Shown: positions 1-9,371 of the stretch, one piece after another
Numbering within the stretch: the first letter of the stretch is position 1
Layout of the letters: each line of letters begins with the position of its first letter
Position numbers and translations under genes: made by a program
NCBI GenBank assembly: GCA_016285185.1
Contig: JAEEQG010000096.1
Location: forward strand, 27,554 to 91,553
Origin: Spirochaetota bacterium
GTDB lineage: Bacteria > Spirochaetota > Spirochaetia > Treponematales > Treponemataceae
Length of the DNA stretch: 64,000 nt
Direction of reading: 5' to 3'
The notes under the pieces: generated by a model
Told to the model about the DNA's origin: nothing
Databases searched by the model: none
The model's input: the letters and a program-made list of their open reading frames with translations, nothing else

Positions 1-153
1 GAACAGCCTCAGGAAGAAGAATATGACCAGTCTTCCGAAGAAGAAGAGGAATCATATGTATGTCCTGAATGTGGAAGTCCTATTACAATAGACATGACAA
101 CCTGCCCGAACTGCGGTGTTGAGTTGAGTTTTGAATATGAGGATGAAGAATAG
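1..153 (+). CDS. nusA: NusA C-terminal end (partial)
   Basis: The window opens inside a reading frame that runs to a TAG at 151-153. The visible 50 residues are an acidic linker followed by a small zinc-ribbon-like module with two CxxC pairs (CPEC and CPNC) and an acidic tail. The gene lies directly upstream of infB, two bases before its start, which is the conserved nusA position. Spirochete NusA proteins are known to carry a zinc-ribbon-like tail; the KH and S1 core would lie to the left of the window. The assignment rests on position and the tail only, because no core domain is visible. Confidence 0.75.
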   Translation, partial: EQPQEEEYDQSSEEEEESYVCPECGSPITIDMTTCPNCGVELSFEYEDEE

Positions 154-155
154 GA

Positions 156-2669
156 ATGGCAGAAGAAGTAGAAAAAAAACCAAATTTTGTTCTTAATAAA
201 AAGCAGCCTGCAGCCGCTGCGCCCGAGAAAACTGAGGCAAAACCGGCTGAAAATGCTGCCCCAAAAAAGAAGGTTGTCGTAGTAAAGAAAAAGCCTCCAT
301 TCCCGAACAAACAGAATACGACTGCTCCGTCCGGAAAACCTCATGTTGCAGAAAAGAGCGGAACACCTGAAAAGAAAAGACCTGTTTCATCAATCGAACT
401 TAGCCCGCCAAGACCTAATATCAAGGTCGGTAACCTTGCGGACAAGCCTAAAAGACCTGCTGAAGGCCGAAGAGAGGGCGGTGTCGGTCCGAGAAGAGAC
501 GGCGGCAGTTTTACCGGTACTCAGGCCAGAGAGGGATATCATAACAGAAATTCACAGTCTTCCGGCGGAAACAACCGAGGTGGGTTTGGCGGTAAATCTG
601 ATGGTGACAGACCTCGTTCATTCGGTGGCAATTTCCAACAGGGGGCAAACCGTGGTGGTCTTCGTCCCAGACCTGCAGGACAGGGTGGCTTTGGTCAGCG
701 TACCGGCGGTTTTGGCGGTGGAATGGCAGCGCCTCCTGTTGAAGAAAATAAAAAAGCCAGCTCAAAGAAAACCTTTAAGGGTAAAAAACAGGTATATTCA
801 CGAAAGGATAAGGAAGATTTTGATACAGTAGACAAGCTTCTTAACCAAAAGAAAAAGCAGGTCGCAAAGACAAACGCTGTTCCTAAAGAAATAGAAATAA
901 TGGATACCATCTCTGTTTCGGAACTTGCTAAAAAGATGAATCTTAAGGCTTCCGAAATCATTTCCAAGTTGATGTCGATGGGAATGATGGTTTCTATAAC
1001 TCAGACAATTGATGCTGATACGGCAACTCTTGTAGCTTCTGAATTTGACTGCGAAGTAAAGATTATCAGTCTTTATGATGAAACGGTTATCAAGAGTGAG
1101 GAAGACCGCGAAGAAGATTTAAAGCCGCGTCCTCCTGTAGTTACTATTATGGGTCATGTTGACCACGGAAAGACCAAAACTCTTGATGCAATCCGCAGTG
1201 CAAACGTAGCCGCTTCTGAATTTGGCGGAATTACACAGCATATCGGTGCGTATATGGTTGAGACTCCTAAAGGCCGGATTACTTTCCTTGATACTCCTGG
1301 ACACGAGGCCTTTACAATGATGCGTGCCCGTGGTGCAAAGGTAACGGATATTGTTGTTCTTGTTGTTGCAGCCGATGATGGTGTTATGCCGCAGACTATA
1401 GAAGCGATAAACCACGCTAAGGATGCAAATGTTCCTATAATCGTTGCGGTAAACAAGATAGACAAGCCTGAGGCAAATCCCGACAGAGTAAAAACACAGC
1501 TTTCAGAACTGGGACTTACACCGGAAGAATGGGGCGGTCAGACACAGTATGTGGCTATCAGTGCTTTAAAAAAAGAAGGTATAGATGATCTTCTTGATGC
1601 AATCCTGTTACAGGCTGAAATCCTTGAACTAAAGGCAAACTATACATGTCGTGCCGAAGGTAAGGTTATTGAATCACGCATTGACCACGGACGTGGTGTT
1701 GTTTGTACTGTTATAGTCGAACGCGGAACATTGCGTGTTGGAGATCCTTTTGTCGGCGGAATATATTCCGGTCACGTAAAAGCAATCTTTAATGATAGAG
1801 GCGTTAAAATTCCTGAAGCAACGCCGAGTACCCCTGTAGAAATTATGGGCTTTGAGGGAATGCCTAATGCGGGTGATCCTTTCCAGGTAACCGAGTCAGA
1901 ACGCGATGCGCGCGATATTTCTGCAAAACGTCAGGAACTTAAGCGCTTTGAAGATTCCAAAGCTGTTAAGAAAGTTAACCTTGACAACCTGTATGATACA
2001 ATCGAACAGGGTGAGGTTATGGAACTCAAGGTTATCATCAAGGCCGACGTTCAGGGTTCTGCGGAAGCGCTCAAGCAGTCGCTCGAAAAACTTTCTACAA
2101 AAGACATACGGCTTGTCGTTATTCACTCTTCTGCAGGTGCAATCAACGAGAGCGATGTTGTACTCGCAGCCGCTGACTCAAATGCAATTATCATCGGATT
2201 TAACGTTCGTCCTACACCAAAGGCAAAGCTGCTTGCAGAGCAGGAAAAAGTAGATATCCGCAAATATAACATAATCTATAAGGCTGTTGAAGAAATAACC
2301 GCCGCTATGGAAGGTATGCTGGCTCCTGATGAAAAAGAAGAAGTTATCGGTACTGTTGAAGTCCGCGATACATTCAAAGTTCCTAAAGTCGGAGTTATTG
2401 CAGGTTGTTATGTACTTACCGGAAACGTAAAACGTTCCTGCACTGCAAATGTTATCCGTGACGGTATTGTAATAGCTTCTTCGTTAAAGATAACTTCTCT
2501 CAAACGTTTTAAGGATGATGTAAAAGAAGTTGCATCAGGCTTTGAATGCGGTATGGGACTTGAAAACTGGCAGGATATTCAGGTCGGTGATCAGTTCGAA
2601 ATTATCGAAATGGTAAAGGTTGCAAGAAAGCTGAACGATTCCGCTCCAAAAACGGAAGAAAAGCAATAG
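156..2669 (+). CDS. infB: Translation initiation factor IF-2
   Basis: IF-2 is the GTPase that places initiator tRNA on the 30S subunit. The 837-residue protein has a Lys/Pro-rich start, a low-complexity Arg/Gly-rich stretch at about residues 105-191 with repeated RGG and GGFGG units, an IF2 N-domain (about 250-310), then the G domain with G1 GHVDHGKT at 333-340, DTPGHE and NKID, followed by domains II, III and the C-terminal fMet-tRNA domain. The position after G1 is KTKTLD rather than the more common SLLD. The start is the ATG two bases after the nusA stop; a purine-rich GAGGATGAAGAA inside nusA serves as ribosome site, so the two genes are probably translationally coupled. Confidence 0.98.
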   Translation: MAEEVEKKPNFVLNKKQPAAAAPEKTEAKPAENAAPKKKVVVVKKKPPFPNKQNTTAPSGKPHVAEKSGTPEKKRPVSSIELSPPRPNIKVGNLADKPKRPAEGRREGGVGPRRDGGSFTGTQAREGYHNRNSQSSGGNNRGGFGGKSDGDRPRSFGGNFQQGANRGGLRPRPAGQGGFGQRTGGFGGGMAAPPVEENKKASSKKTFKGKKQVYSRKDKEDFDTVDKLLNQKKKQVAKTNAVPKEIEIMDTISVSELAKKMNLKASEIISKLMSMGMMVSITQTIDADTATLVASEFDCEVKIISLYDETVIKSEEDREEDLKPRPPVVTIMGHVDHGKTKTLDAIRSANVAASEFGGITQHIGAYMVETPKGRITFLDTPGHEAFTMMRARGAKVTDIVVLVVAADDGVMPQTIEAINHAKDANVPIIVAVNKIDKPEANPDRVKTQLSELGLTPEEWGGQTQYVAISALKKEGIDDLLDAILLQAEILELKANYTCRAEGKVIESRIDHGRGVVCTVIVERGTLRVGDPFVGGIYSGHVKAIFNDRGVKIPEATPSTPVEIMGFEGMPNAGDPFQVTESERDARDISAKRQELKRFEDSKAVKKVNLDNLYDTIEQGEVMELKVIIKADVQGSAEALKQSLEKLSTKDIRLVVIHSSAGAINESDVVLAAADSNAIIIGFNVRPTPKAKLLAEQEKVDIRKYNIIYKAVEEITAAMEGMLAPDEKEEVIGTVEVRDTFKVPKVGVIAGCYVLTGNVKRSCTANVIRDGIVIASSLKITSLKRFKDDVKEVASGFECGMGLENWQDIQVGDQFEIIEMVKVARKLNDSAPKTEEKQ

Positions 2670-2693
2670 CTTGCAGGAATTGTGGGGTAATGA

Positions 2694-3089
2694 ATGTCTG
2701 AATACAGACTTGTCCGGCTTGGAGAACAGATTAGGAACGAAATTTCCGGTATGATTCTGAAGCAACAGATAAAGGATCCTCGTGTATCAACGTTTTTGAA
2801 CGTAAACAGGGTTGAAGTTTCCCGTGATTTGAGCTACGCAAAGGTTTATGTTTCAAGCTTTATGGACGACAAAAAGACTGAAAAAGGCGTTAAAGGACTC
2901 GAAAGTGCTGCCGGTTTTATTCAGTCGACACTGAGCCGCAAACTTACTTTGCGGCAGTTCCCCAAGCTTCAGTTTGTTTGTGACTCAAGTATTAAAGAGG
3001 GTTTTGAAATGGTCCGCAAACTTGCTGAAATAACCGAAGCAGATGCGGCTGTCGCTGCAGCTTCTGAGAATAATGAAGGCCAAGAATAA
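2694..3089 (+). CDS. rbfA: Ribosome-binding factor A
   Basis: RbfA is a KH-fold factor that binds the immature 30S subunit and helps mature the 5' end of 16S rRNA. The 131-residue protein starts SEYRLVRLGEQI and holds the family pattern KDPRVS followed by VSRDLSYAKVYVS and a C-terminal acidic tail. It lies 24 bases after infB with a GGGG-type ribosome site, in the standard infB-rbfA-truB order. Its 3' end overlaps the truB start by 17 bases. Confidence 0.96.
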   Translation: MSEYRLVRLGEQIRNEISGMILKQQIKDPRVSTFLNVNRVEVSRDLSYAKVYVSSFMDDKKTEKGVKGLESAAGFIQSTLSRKLTLRQFPKLQFVCDSSIKEGFEMVRKLAEITEADAAVAAASENNEGQE

Positions 3090-4119
3090 CGAAGCCGAAT
3101 TCTGTTCGTACAATTCTCCGGTTGACGGCATTGTTTTGTATGCCAAGCAGCCGGGATTAACAAGTTTTTCTTCTCTTTGGGTTGTAAAACACGCATTGAA
3201 TACAACAAAAATTGGTCATACCGGTACTCTTGACAGTTTTGCAGACGGTCTGCTGGTTGTTTGTGCCGGCAGACTGACACGGCTTGCCGGCGCTATAACG
3301 GCCTTTGACAAGGAATATGAGGCAATAATTGCATTCGGAAAAGAAACCAATACTCTTGATCCTTCCGGCAGGGTGATAAAAACCGCGCCATTGCCTGTTT
3401 TTGATAACCTTAAAAGCTCGATTGAAAAGTTTACCGGTGATATTATGCAGGCCCCTCCGGCTTTCAGTGCATTACATATCAACGGCAGGAGGGCAAGCGA
3501 TTTGGCTCGTGCGGGAAAGACGGCAACTATTCCGCCACGTCCCGTTACAGTGTTCAAGACGGAACTAAAAGATGTGGTTTTTGAGAATGAGTCGTTAAAA
3601 ACCGTAAAATATGTGCATGCGGTCTTTAACGTAAGCAAAGGTACATACATACGCTGTCTCGCCCGCGATATTGCAGCCGGTTGTGGTTCTGCTGCACATC
3701 TTGTAGGTTTGCGACGCACAAAGGTCGGTGACTTTCACTTGCGCGATGCTTCGGGATTTTCTCAGCTTGATGAATTTAATATAGAAAATGCGATGCAGGC
3801 ATTAAAAACTGAAAAAGTAAACAAGTCGCAAAATGCAGAAAAAATGCTCCGTGAGGAGATAAGAAATAAAATCCAAAAAATGAGCAAAAGCCTTGCGGAA
3901 AAATGTGGATTTTGCCCTGTAATTATAAAACCTGAATATGAAAGATGTTTTTTTTCGGGGCAGCCCTTGAATATGAGATATTTTTATGAGCCGGTTTCCT
4001 CTGCTGAAACGGATAAAAAACTGGCGGTTTTTTCTCAAAATGAAGATTTTTACGGAATGATTCATGTTGAAAACAACAGAATCTGTTATGATTATGTAAT
4101 TAATACCGACAAGGAATAA
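3073..4119 (+). CDS. truB: tRNA pseudouridine-55 synthase
   Basis: TruB makes pseudouridine 55 in the T loop of tRNAs. The catalytic motif GHTGTLDSFADGLL is present, with the nucleophile Asp at residue 54, followed by the KEYEA and GTYIRCLARD motifs of the family. I chose ATG 3073 because it is the closest start before conserved sequence; a longer in-frame start at 3043 would add ten residues of no family character. The N-terminal half is typical. The C-terminal part after about residue 240 is Lys-rich and then unlike the usual PUA domain; its function is unclear. It overlaps rbfA by 17 bases and is followed by ribF 3 bases later. Confidence 0.93.
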   Translation: MKAKNNEAEFCSYNSPVDGIVLYAKQPGLTSFSSLWVVKHALNTTKIGHTGTLDSFADGLLVVCAGRLTRLAGAITAFDKEYEAIIAFGKETNTLDPSGRVIKTAPLPVFDNLKSSIEKFTGDIMQAPPAFSALHINGRRASDLARAGKTATIPPRPVTVFKTELKDVVFENESLKTVKYVHAVFNVSKGTYIRCLARDIAAGCGSAAHLVGLRRTKVGDFHLRDASGFSQLDEFNIENAMQALKTEKVNKSQNAEKMLREEIRNKIQKMSKSLAEKCGFCPVIIKPEYERCFFSGQPLNMRYFYEPVSSAETDKKLAVFSQNEDFYGMIHVENNRICYDYVINTDKE

Positions 4120-4122
4120 AAA

Positions 4123-4881
4123 ATGCAAGTTTTTTCATGGAATGACGGTTATTTTCCTCAGTTGTCCGGCAAAAAAACGGCCGTTACAATCGGTAGTTTT
4201 GACGGTATACACAGGGGGCACCGCATGCTTTTTGATACACTTACTCAAATCTGTGCCGAAAAGAACTATCACTCCGTTGTAATAACATTTACGAGGCCTT
4301 TGCCCGCAATAAAGCATGCGAACGATTATGCGGGCGATATTTCGTCCCTTTCGCAGCGGCTGAGTCTTTTTGAATCGCTGGGTATTAATACGGTTATTCT
4401 TGTTGATTTTAACGATGACTTTGCAGCTCTCCCGGGCATTGACTTTCTTTCAAATCTTGCGCAGCGCATAAACATGAAGTGTCTTGTTGAAGGCTTTGAT
4501 TTTCACTGTGGTTACAAAGGTAAAACTCAGAGAACCGACATTGAGGCTTGGGCAAAAACTGTACAGATTGAAACGCATTTTCTTGCGCCTGTGTATTATG
4601 AGACCGAATCCGGAAAAACCGAGCGTATAAGCTCGTCGTTTATAAGACAGATGATTCTTTGCGGTAATTTTACTGCTGCTGCCGAGCTTTTGGAACGCCC
4701 TTATGAGCTTGATATCTCCGAAATCCGCAAAGCCTCCGCCTCAGGTTCTCCTGTTACGCAGCTTATTCCTCCCGATGGAAGTTACCGTACCCTTTCAGAA
4801 AAGGACGAGCCAATCTCAATAACCGTAAAATCCCGTAATTTGCTGAATCTGCCGGACTGTAACAGCCTGAAGTTTGTGTAA
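4123..4881 (+). CDS. ribF: RibF-like FAD synthetase, riboflavin kinase domain reduced
   Basis: RibF normally has an N-terminal FMN adenylyltransferase domain and a C-terminal riboflavin kinase domain, about 310 residues in all. This protein has 252. The nucleotidyltransferase half is intact: GSFDGIHRGH at residues 24-33, VEGFDFHCGYK, and the ISSxxIR-type RISSSFIRQ. After about residue 190 only some 60 residues remain. A PPDGSY segment may be a relic of the kinase domain, but the usual GxVxxGxxxG...GFPTAN block is absent. It probably still adenylates FMN; riboflavin kinase activity is doubtful. The ribosome site AAGGA precedes the ATG, and the gene is coupled to truB. Confidence 0.85.
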   Translation: MQVFSWNDGYFPQLSGKKTAVTIGSFDGIHRGHRMLFDTLTQICAEKNYHSVVITFTRPLPAIKHANDYAGDISSLSQRLSLFESLGINTVILVDFNDDFAALPGIDFLSNLAQRINMKCLVEGFDFHCGYKGKTQRTDIEAWAKTVQIETHFLAPVYYETESGKTERISSSFIRQMILCGNFTAAAELLERPYELDISEIRKASASGSPVTQLIPPDGSYRTLSEKDEPISITVKSRNLLNLPDCNSLKFV

Positions 4882-4917
4882 GCTTTAATCGTTGTTTTTG
4901 GACAATTCTTTTCTACC

Positions 4918-4946
4918 GGTTGATTAAAATCTTTATATCTTATAAT
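4918..4946 (+). promoter_or_regulatory. Candidate promoter for rpsO
   Basis: A perfect TATAAT lies at 4941-4946. A TTGATT at 4920-4925 gives a short 15-base spacer, and GGTTGA at 4918 gives 17. Transcription would start near 4953, leaving a leader of about 130 nt before rpsO that could hold an S15 autoregulatory structure. No terminator is visible after ribF, so read-through from upstream is also possible. Confidence 0.4.
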
Positions 4947-5081
4947 ATTAGGTGTCTGTCTTTACGGAATGTGTTGTGATTAATTTCTCAAAACCCGGAA
5001 GTTAACACGCAACTTTTTCCGCTTATGCAGATGATTTTCGGTTTTGTCCGAAGATTACACTATATTCAAGGGGTTCCGTTC

Positions 5082-5351
5082 ATGGCACTTGCAAAAGAAA
5101 AAACATCTGCACTGATCAGCACATTCGGTGCAAATGACAAAGACACAGGCAACGTAAAAGTTCAGATTGCGATTCTTACAGAACGCATCAAGCAGCTCAC
5201 AGAGCACTGCAAAAATCTTAAAAAAGACAAAAGTGCAGCCCGCAGTTTGCTTAAACTCGTCGGACAGCGCAGAAAGCTGCTCAAATACATGCAGAGAACA
5301 AATCTTGAAGGTTATCGTGCATTGATTAAAGAACTTGGATTGCGCAAGTAA
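5082..5351 (+). CDS. rpsO: 30S ribosomal protein S15
   Basis: S15 is a primary 16S rRNA-binding protein of the 30S platform. The 89-residue length is exactly that of the family, with the conserved core DTGNVKVQIAILTERIKQLTEH and the C-terminal LLKLVGQRRKLLKYM followed by YRALIKELGLRK. I chose ATG 5082 (MALAKEKT) because the ribosome site AAGGGG lies just upstream; the longer frame back to 5025 adds non-conserved residues. It sits before pnp as in the E. coli rpsO-pnp operon, separated from it by a terminator-like hairpin. Confidence 0.98.
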   Translation: MALAKEKTSALISTFGANDKDTGNVKVQIAILTERIKQLTEHCKNLKKDKSAARSLLKLVGQRRKLLKYMQRTNLEGYRALIKELGLRK

Positions 5352-5360
5352 ATAGGGAAA

Positions 5361-5399
5361 GGAAATTGTCTTGGTCGTAAAGACAGTTTCCTTTTTTTT
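5361..5399 (+). terminator. Intrinsic terminator after rpsO
   Basis: GGAAATTGTCTT (5361-5372) pairs with AAGACAGTTTCC (5380-5391) with a single G-T wobble, and eight T residues follow. This 12-bp stem and T-run form a clear Rho-independent terminator between rpsO and pnp. Confidence 0.9.
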
Positions 5400-5404
5400 A
5401 GTTA

Positions 5405-5530
5405 GGTGGAGTTGATGCATGAAAATGGTATCAACTCTGGCAGAATCATTTGATTTGCTGCATTCTGTATGTACAGAATTTCTTAAAACCCGTTTACAAA
5501 AGCGGTTTTTAATGAATTCTGTTACAGTGC
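5405..5530 (+). promoter_or_regulatory. Structured leader of pnp
   Basis: Between the rpsO terminator and pnp lie several inverted repeats: GAGTTGAT/ATCAACTC (5409-5416/5430-5437), ATTCTGT/ACAGAAT (5462-5468/5473-5479), and AAAACC...GGTTTTT (about 5485-5511), the last resembling a weak terminator. AATTCTGTTACAG at 5515-5527 can also pair with the ACAGAATT arm, so alternative folds are possible. PNPase autoregulates through its leader in E. coli; a similar role here is inference. No convincing promoter is visible. Confidence 0.5.
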
Positions 5531-5566
5531 AGTAAATTGGAAACATCATTATTAAAGGATTTACTC

Positions 5567-7678
5567 ATGGTACAGAGAGTTTCTTACAAAATCGGAAATG
5601 AAGAGTTGATTCTCGAAACAGGTCGTCTTGCAAAACAGGCAAACGGTGCTGTTTATGCACAATTTGCAGGATCAGCTGTTATTGCAACTGTCTGCGCGTC
5701 AGATTCTGCGCAGGAAGGACTTGATTATGTCCCTGTAACAGTTGACTACAACGAAAAGTATTATGCCGCAGGAAAAATCCCCGGCGGTTTTATCAAAAGG
5801 GAAGGACGCCCGAAGGACAAGGAAATTCTTGTTTCTCGTCTTATTGATCGTCCTATGCGTCCTCTTTTTGACATCTCATTCGGTCGCGAAATACAGATTA
5901 TTCCAACCTGTATTTCTTCAGATCAGATTAACCCGCCGGATATTCTTGCAGTTATTGCTTCAAGTGCTGCTGTTACGATTTCAGACATTCCGTTTAACGG
6001 ACCGGTTGCCGCAGTACGCGTAGGCTATGTTGACGGTGATTACGTTATCAACCCGACTTATGAACAGATTGAAAAAGGCGAGCTTGAGATTGTCGTTGCT
6101 GGTACAGCAGACGGCTTTACAATGGTAGAAGGCGGCGCAAACGAAGTTTCGGAAGACCTTATGCTCGGTGCTCTCGAAAAGGCTCAGGAGTTTATTACTG
6201 CTATGTGTCATCTGCAGGATGAACTCAGAAAACTTGCGGGCAAGGAAAAACTTCCGCTTGCTCCTCTCACAGTTGATCTCCAGAACAAAGACGCAATCGA
6301 ACAGGAAGCAATGCCTCTCCTTCAGAAGGCCTGCTACGAAGCAACCAAATTTGCAAGACACGATTCAATTGAAAAAGTAAAGGCACAAATTGCTGAAAAA
6401 TATGCCGAACAGCTTGAAGATGAAATTCAGAAAAAGCTTTTCAATGCATTGTTTGACGATATGCAGTACAAAATCCTGCGTGCCGGTATTCTCGAGCGCG
6501 GACAGCGTGTAGACGGCCGCGGTCTTGAAGATATCCGTCCGATTACATGCGAAATAAACGTTCTTCCGCGCCCGCACGGTTCTGCAATTTTTACACGCGG
6601 CGAAACACAGTCTTTGGCTGTAGCAACTTTGGGAACAGCTTTGGATGAGCAGGTTTATGACGACATTGACGGTGAAAAACGCGAACACTTTATTCTTCAC
6701 TACAACTTCCCGCCATACTCAGTAGGTGAGTGCGGACGCATCGGTACTGGCCGCCGCGAAATTGGTCACGGAAACCTTGCACGACGTTCTCTTGAACCGA
6801 TGGTTCCGAGCCGCGAGCAGTTCCCGTACACAATCCGCGTTGTTTCCGAAATTATGGAATCAAACGGTTCTTCTTCCATGGCATCTGTCTGTGGCGGTAC
6901 ACTCTGTATGCTGGCTGCCGGTGTTCCGATGAAAAAGCCTGTTGCTGGTATTGCAATGGGACTTATTACAGAACCGGAAGGCGATAATCCTTACGGCAAA
7001 TATGCAATTCTTTCTGATATTCTTGGTGAAGAAGATCACCTCGGTGATATGGACTTTAAGGTAGCCGGAACGGAAGACGGTATCACAGGTTTTCAGATGG
7101 ATATCAAGATTGCAGGTGTTACAACTGAGATAATGAAAAAAGCCCTTGCCCAGGCAAAACGCGGAAGACTGCATATTCTCGGCATTATGAGCAAGACGAT
7201 TGCAAAACCTGCTGACACAATAAGTGAATATGCTCCAAAAATCGAAACAATGAAGATTGCCGTTGACAAAATCGGTGCATTAATTGGTCCTGGCGGAAAG
7301 ACTGTAAAAGCAATTTCAGCACAGTATGCGGTTACAATCAATACCGAAGATGATGGAACTGTTACAATCTACGGTAAGAACGCCAAATCCACCGACGGTG
7401 CAAAAAAGGCAATCAAAGGTATAGTTGAAGACCCTGAAGTAGGTACAATCTATAACGGAACCGTAAAGCGCATTATGGACTTTGGTGCATTTGTAGAGAT
7501 TCTTCCTGGCAAGGAAGGGCTCTGCCACATTTCAAAGTTCAGCCGCAAAAAGATTGCCAAAGTAACCGATGTTGTTACCGAAGGACAGCAGATTCCTGTA
7601 AAACTGCTTGAAATTGACAAAATGGGCAGACTGAACCTTTCTTATATTGATGCAATTGAGGCTCAAGAAAACAAATAG
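5567..7678 (+). CDS. pnp: Polyribonucleotide nucleotidyltransferase (PNPase)
   Basis: PNPase degrades RNA 3' to 5' by phosphorolysis and is a core RNA-decay enzyme. The 703-residue protein contains two RNase PH domains separated by an all-helical domain, the FFR-like GGFIKREGRP segment and RLIDRPMRPLF near the start, then a KH domain with IGALIGPGGKTVKAI (about 565-580) and a C-terminal S1 domain with GTVKRIMDFGAFVEILPGKEGLCHIS. ATG 5567 is preceded by AAAGGA at a good distance; a start at 5537 would add ten unrelated residues. It heads a dense run of genes through to the HEAT-repeat protein. Confidence 0.98.
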   Translation: MVQRVSYKIGNEELILETGRLAKQANGAVYAQFAGSAVIATVCASDSAQEGLDYVPVTVDYNEKYYAAGKIPGGFIKREGRPKDKEILVSRLIDRPMRPLFDISFGREIQIIPTCISSDQINPPDILAVIASSAAVTISDIPFNGPVAAVRVGYVDGDYVINPTYEQIEKGELEIVVAGTADGFTMVEGGANEVSEDLMLGALEKAQEFITAMCHLQDELRKLAGKEKLPLAPLTVDLQNKDAIEQEAMPLLQKACYEATKFARHDSIEKVKAQIAEKYAEQLEDEIQKKLFNALFDDMQYKILRAGILERGQRVDGRGLEDIRPITCEINVLPRPHGSAIFTRGETQSLAVATLGTALDEQVYDDIDGEKREHFILHYNFPPYSVGECGRIGTGRREIGHGNLARRSLEPMVPSREQFPYTIRVVSEIMESNGSSSMASVCGGTLCMLAAGVPMKKPVAGIAMGLITEPEGDNPYGKYAILSDILGEEDHLGDMDFKVAGTEDGITGFQMDIKIAGVTTEIMKKALAQAKRGRLHILGIMSKTIAKPADTISEYAPKIETMKIAVDKIGALIGPGGKTVKAISAQYAVTINTEDDGTVTIYGKNAKSTDGAKKAIKGIVEDPEVGTIYNGTVKRIMDFGAFVEILPGKEGLCHISKFSRKKIAKVTDVVTEGQQIPVKLLEIDKMGRLNLSYIDAIEAQENK

Positions 7679-7681
7679 GGA

Positions 7682-8932
7682 ATGTCAGTTCAGCAGAAGA
7701 TTCTGTCAAATAATATTATTCTCGTAACTGAACCGATTGCAACAGTTAAAACCGTTGCAATCGGTTTTTGGTTTCCTGTGGGGTCTGTGAACGAATCTTA
7801 CGGGGCAGTAATCCCTAATGCGGGAGCAACCCATTATGTCGAGCACATGCTTTTTAAGGGAACGCAGACAAAGTCAGCATTTGATATAGCACGCTCATTT
7901 GACCAGATAGGTGGTTACATAAATGCGTTTACAGAGCGTGATACAACCTGCCTTTATGCGATAGTCCCTGCACTCAAAATCACTTATGCGTTGAAAATCA
8001 TGTGCGAGATGGTTACCGATTCCGTTTTTACTGCAGAAGAGCTGGAAAAAGAACGCAAGGTTATCGAAAGTGAGATTATTGCTTCGCATGATGATCCGGA
8101 GGAATCCGCATTTGACGCTGTGTATGCGGCGTTGTGGAAAGACCAGTCAATTTCACGGTCAATCAGTGCTTCGGAGCATGATGTAAAAAAACTTAAACGC
8201 GATGATATTCTGTATTGGTATAAAAAATATTTTCAGAATGGAAAACTTGTCGTAACAATATCAGGAAATGTTGATGTAAATGAGGTTGAACGGATTCTTT
8301 CAATGCAGCCTGTTCGTAATTCTGATGAGGCGGATTATAATGTTCCTGATGCTGTATGGTCTTCTGGACAGTCTCTGATAACTGCGCCGTTTCAGCAAAA
8401 CCAGATTTTTGTGGCATATCCGCTTTTAATTCCATTTAAAGAAAAAAATTGTACTTTTTGGACTTTGTTAAATGCCATAATAGGTGATACAATGAGTTCA
8501 AGACTGTTTCAGCGTATACGTGAGGATCAGGGCTATTGCTACAATGTATACAGCTTTTTTTCGGTATATAAGAATGCGGGCCTTGTTTGTGCTTATGCGG
8601 CAGTAGAAAAAAACAACACCGAAAGGGTAATAGATGAATTGCACGAGGAACTCAAAAATCTTGTTACATATGGTGTTACTGAAAAAGAACTGCATGACGC
8701 AAAGGCACATGTTTGGGGTGAAGAAATAATCGCATCCGAAGACGTGGAATCCAGAATGAAAAGGCTTGCAAGGCTTTATTTTTCTGATTATTCGCTTTGT
8801 TCGCCTGAAGAATATATAGAAACAATACGTTCTGTAACGGTTGCCGACTTGAATGAAGAACTGGTTCGTGTTATTGATGAAAAACAGGAAGCGCTTGTTG
8901 TATACGGGAGGAAATATGGAAAAAAACGATAG
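7682..8932 (+). CDS. M16 family zinc metallopeptidase
   Basis: This is a processing-peptidase-like (pitrilysin family) zinc protease of 416 residues. The inverted zinc motif HYVEH is at residues 51-55 and the third ligand is probably Glu131 in the KVIESEI segment, 76 residues on, so the catalytic half looks active. The C-terminal half has the usual inactive M16C partner domain. It follows pnp after 3 bases, a pnp-M16 peptidase pairing also found in Gram-positive bacteria. No signal peptide is visible, so it is probably cytoplasmic. Its 3' end overlaps dut by 17 bases. Confidence 0.93.
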   Translation: MSVQQKILSNNIILVTEPIATVKTVAIGFWFPVGSVNESYGAVIPNAGATHYVEHMLFKGTQTKSAFDIARSFDQIGGYINAFTERDTTCLYAIVPALKITYALKIMCEMVTDSVFTAEELEKERKVIESEIIASHDDPEESAFDAVYAALWKDQSISRSISASEHDVKKLKRDDILYWYKKYFQNGKLVVTISGNVDVNEVERILSMQPVRNSDEADYNVPDAVWSSGQSLITAPFQQNQIFVAYPLLIPFKEKNCTFWTLLNAIIGDTMSSRLFQRIREDQGYCYNVYSFFSVYKNAGLVCAYAAVEKNNTERVIDELHEELKNLVTYGVTEKELHDAKAHVWGEEIIASEDVESRMKRLARLYFSDYSLCSPEEYIETIRSVTVADLNEELVRVIDEKQEALVVYGRKYGKKR

Positions 8933-9371
8933 CCGCAAAGTACAGGTTTTTTGTGTTACAAAAGACGGTGTTAAACTCCCGGTATACCAGACGGCAGGTT
9001 CTGCAGGAGCTGATGTCTGCGCACTTTTGGATAAGCCTTTGGAACTAAAGCCTCTTGAACGCTTTGCTGTACCGACCGGTTTGTTTTGTCAGATTCCTCA
9101 GGGGTATGAAATTCAGGTGCGTCCGCGATCCGGGCTTGCCTTAAAAAACGGAATTACTTGTCTTAACACGCCTGGAACAATAGACAGCGATTATAGAGGC
9201 GAGATAAAAGTTATTCTCATAAACTTAAGTTCAGAGCCTTTTACCATAAACAACGGCGACAGGATTGCACAATTGGTTGCAGCTCCGGTTACACAGGTGG
9301 ATTTTGTTGTAACGGACGAACTTGATGAGACAAAGCGAGGAACAGGTGGCTTCGGTTCAACTGGAAAATAA
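8916..9371 (+). CDS. dut: dUTP diphosphatase
   Basis: Dut hydrolyses dUTP to dUMP and pyrophosphate, keeping uracil out of DNA and feeding dTMP synthesis. The 151-residue protein carries the five trimeric dUTPase motifs: [18 protein letters not shown], the [11 protein letters not shown] block with the catalytic Asp, the GDRIAQLV motif, and the C-terminal [13 protein letters not shown] 8916 follows a strong GGGAGGAAAT ribosome site; the frame is open further upstream but that part lies within the peptidase gene. It overlaps the M16 gene by 17 bases. Confidence 0.97.
   Translation: MEKNDSRKVQVFCVTKDGVKLPVYQTAGSAGADVCALLDKPLELKPLERFAVPTGLFCQIPQGYEIQVRPRSGLALKNGITCLNTPGTIDSDYRGEIKVILINLSSEPFTINNGDRIAQLVAAPVTQVDFVVTDELDETKRGTGGFGSTGK

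Noticed and set aside
4690..4881. Frameshift as the reason for the short RibF
   Set aside because: The sequence after the stop at 4881 in other frames does not show the missing kinase motifs, so a simple frameshift is not supported.
5462..5479. LexA-like box CTGTATGTACAG in the pnp leader
   Set aside because: The spacing is 4 bases between CTGT and ACAG instead of 8, and the site lies within a leader better explained by RNA structure.
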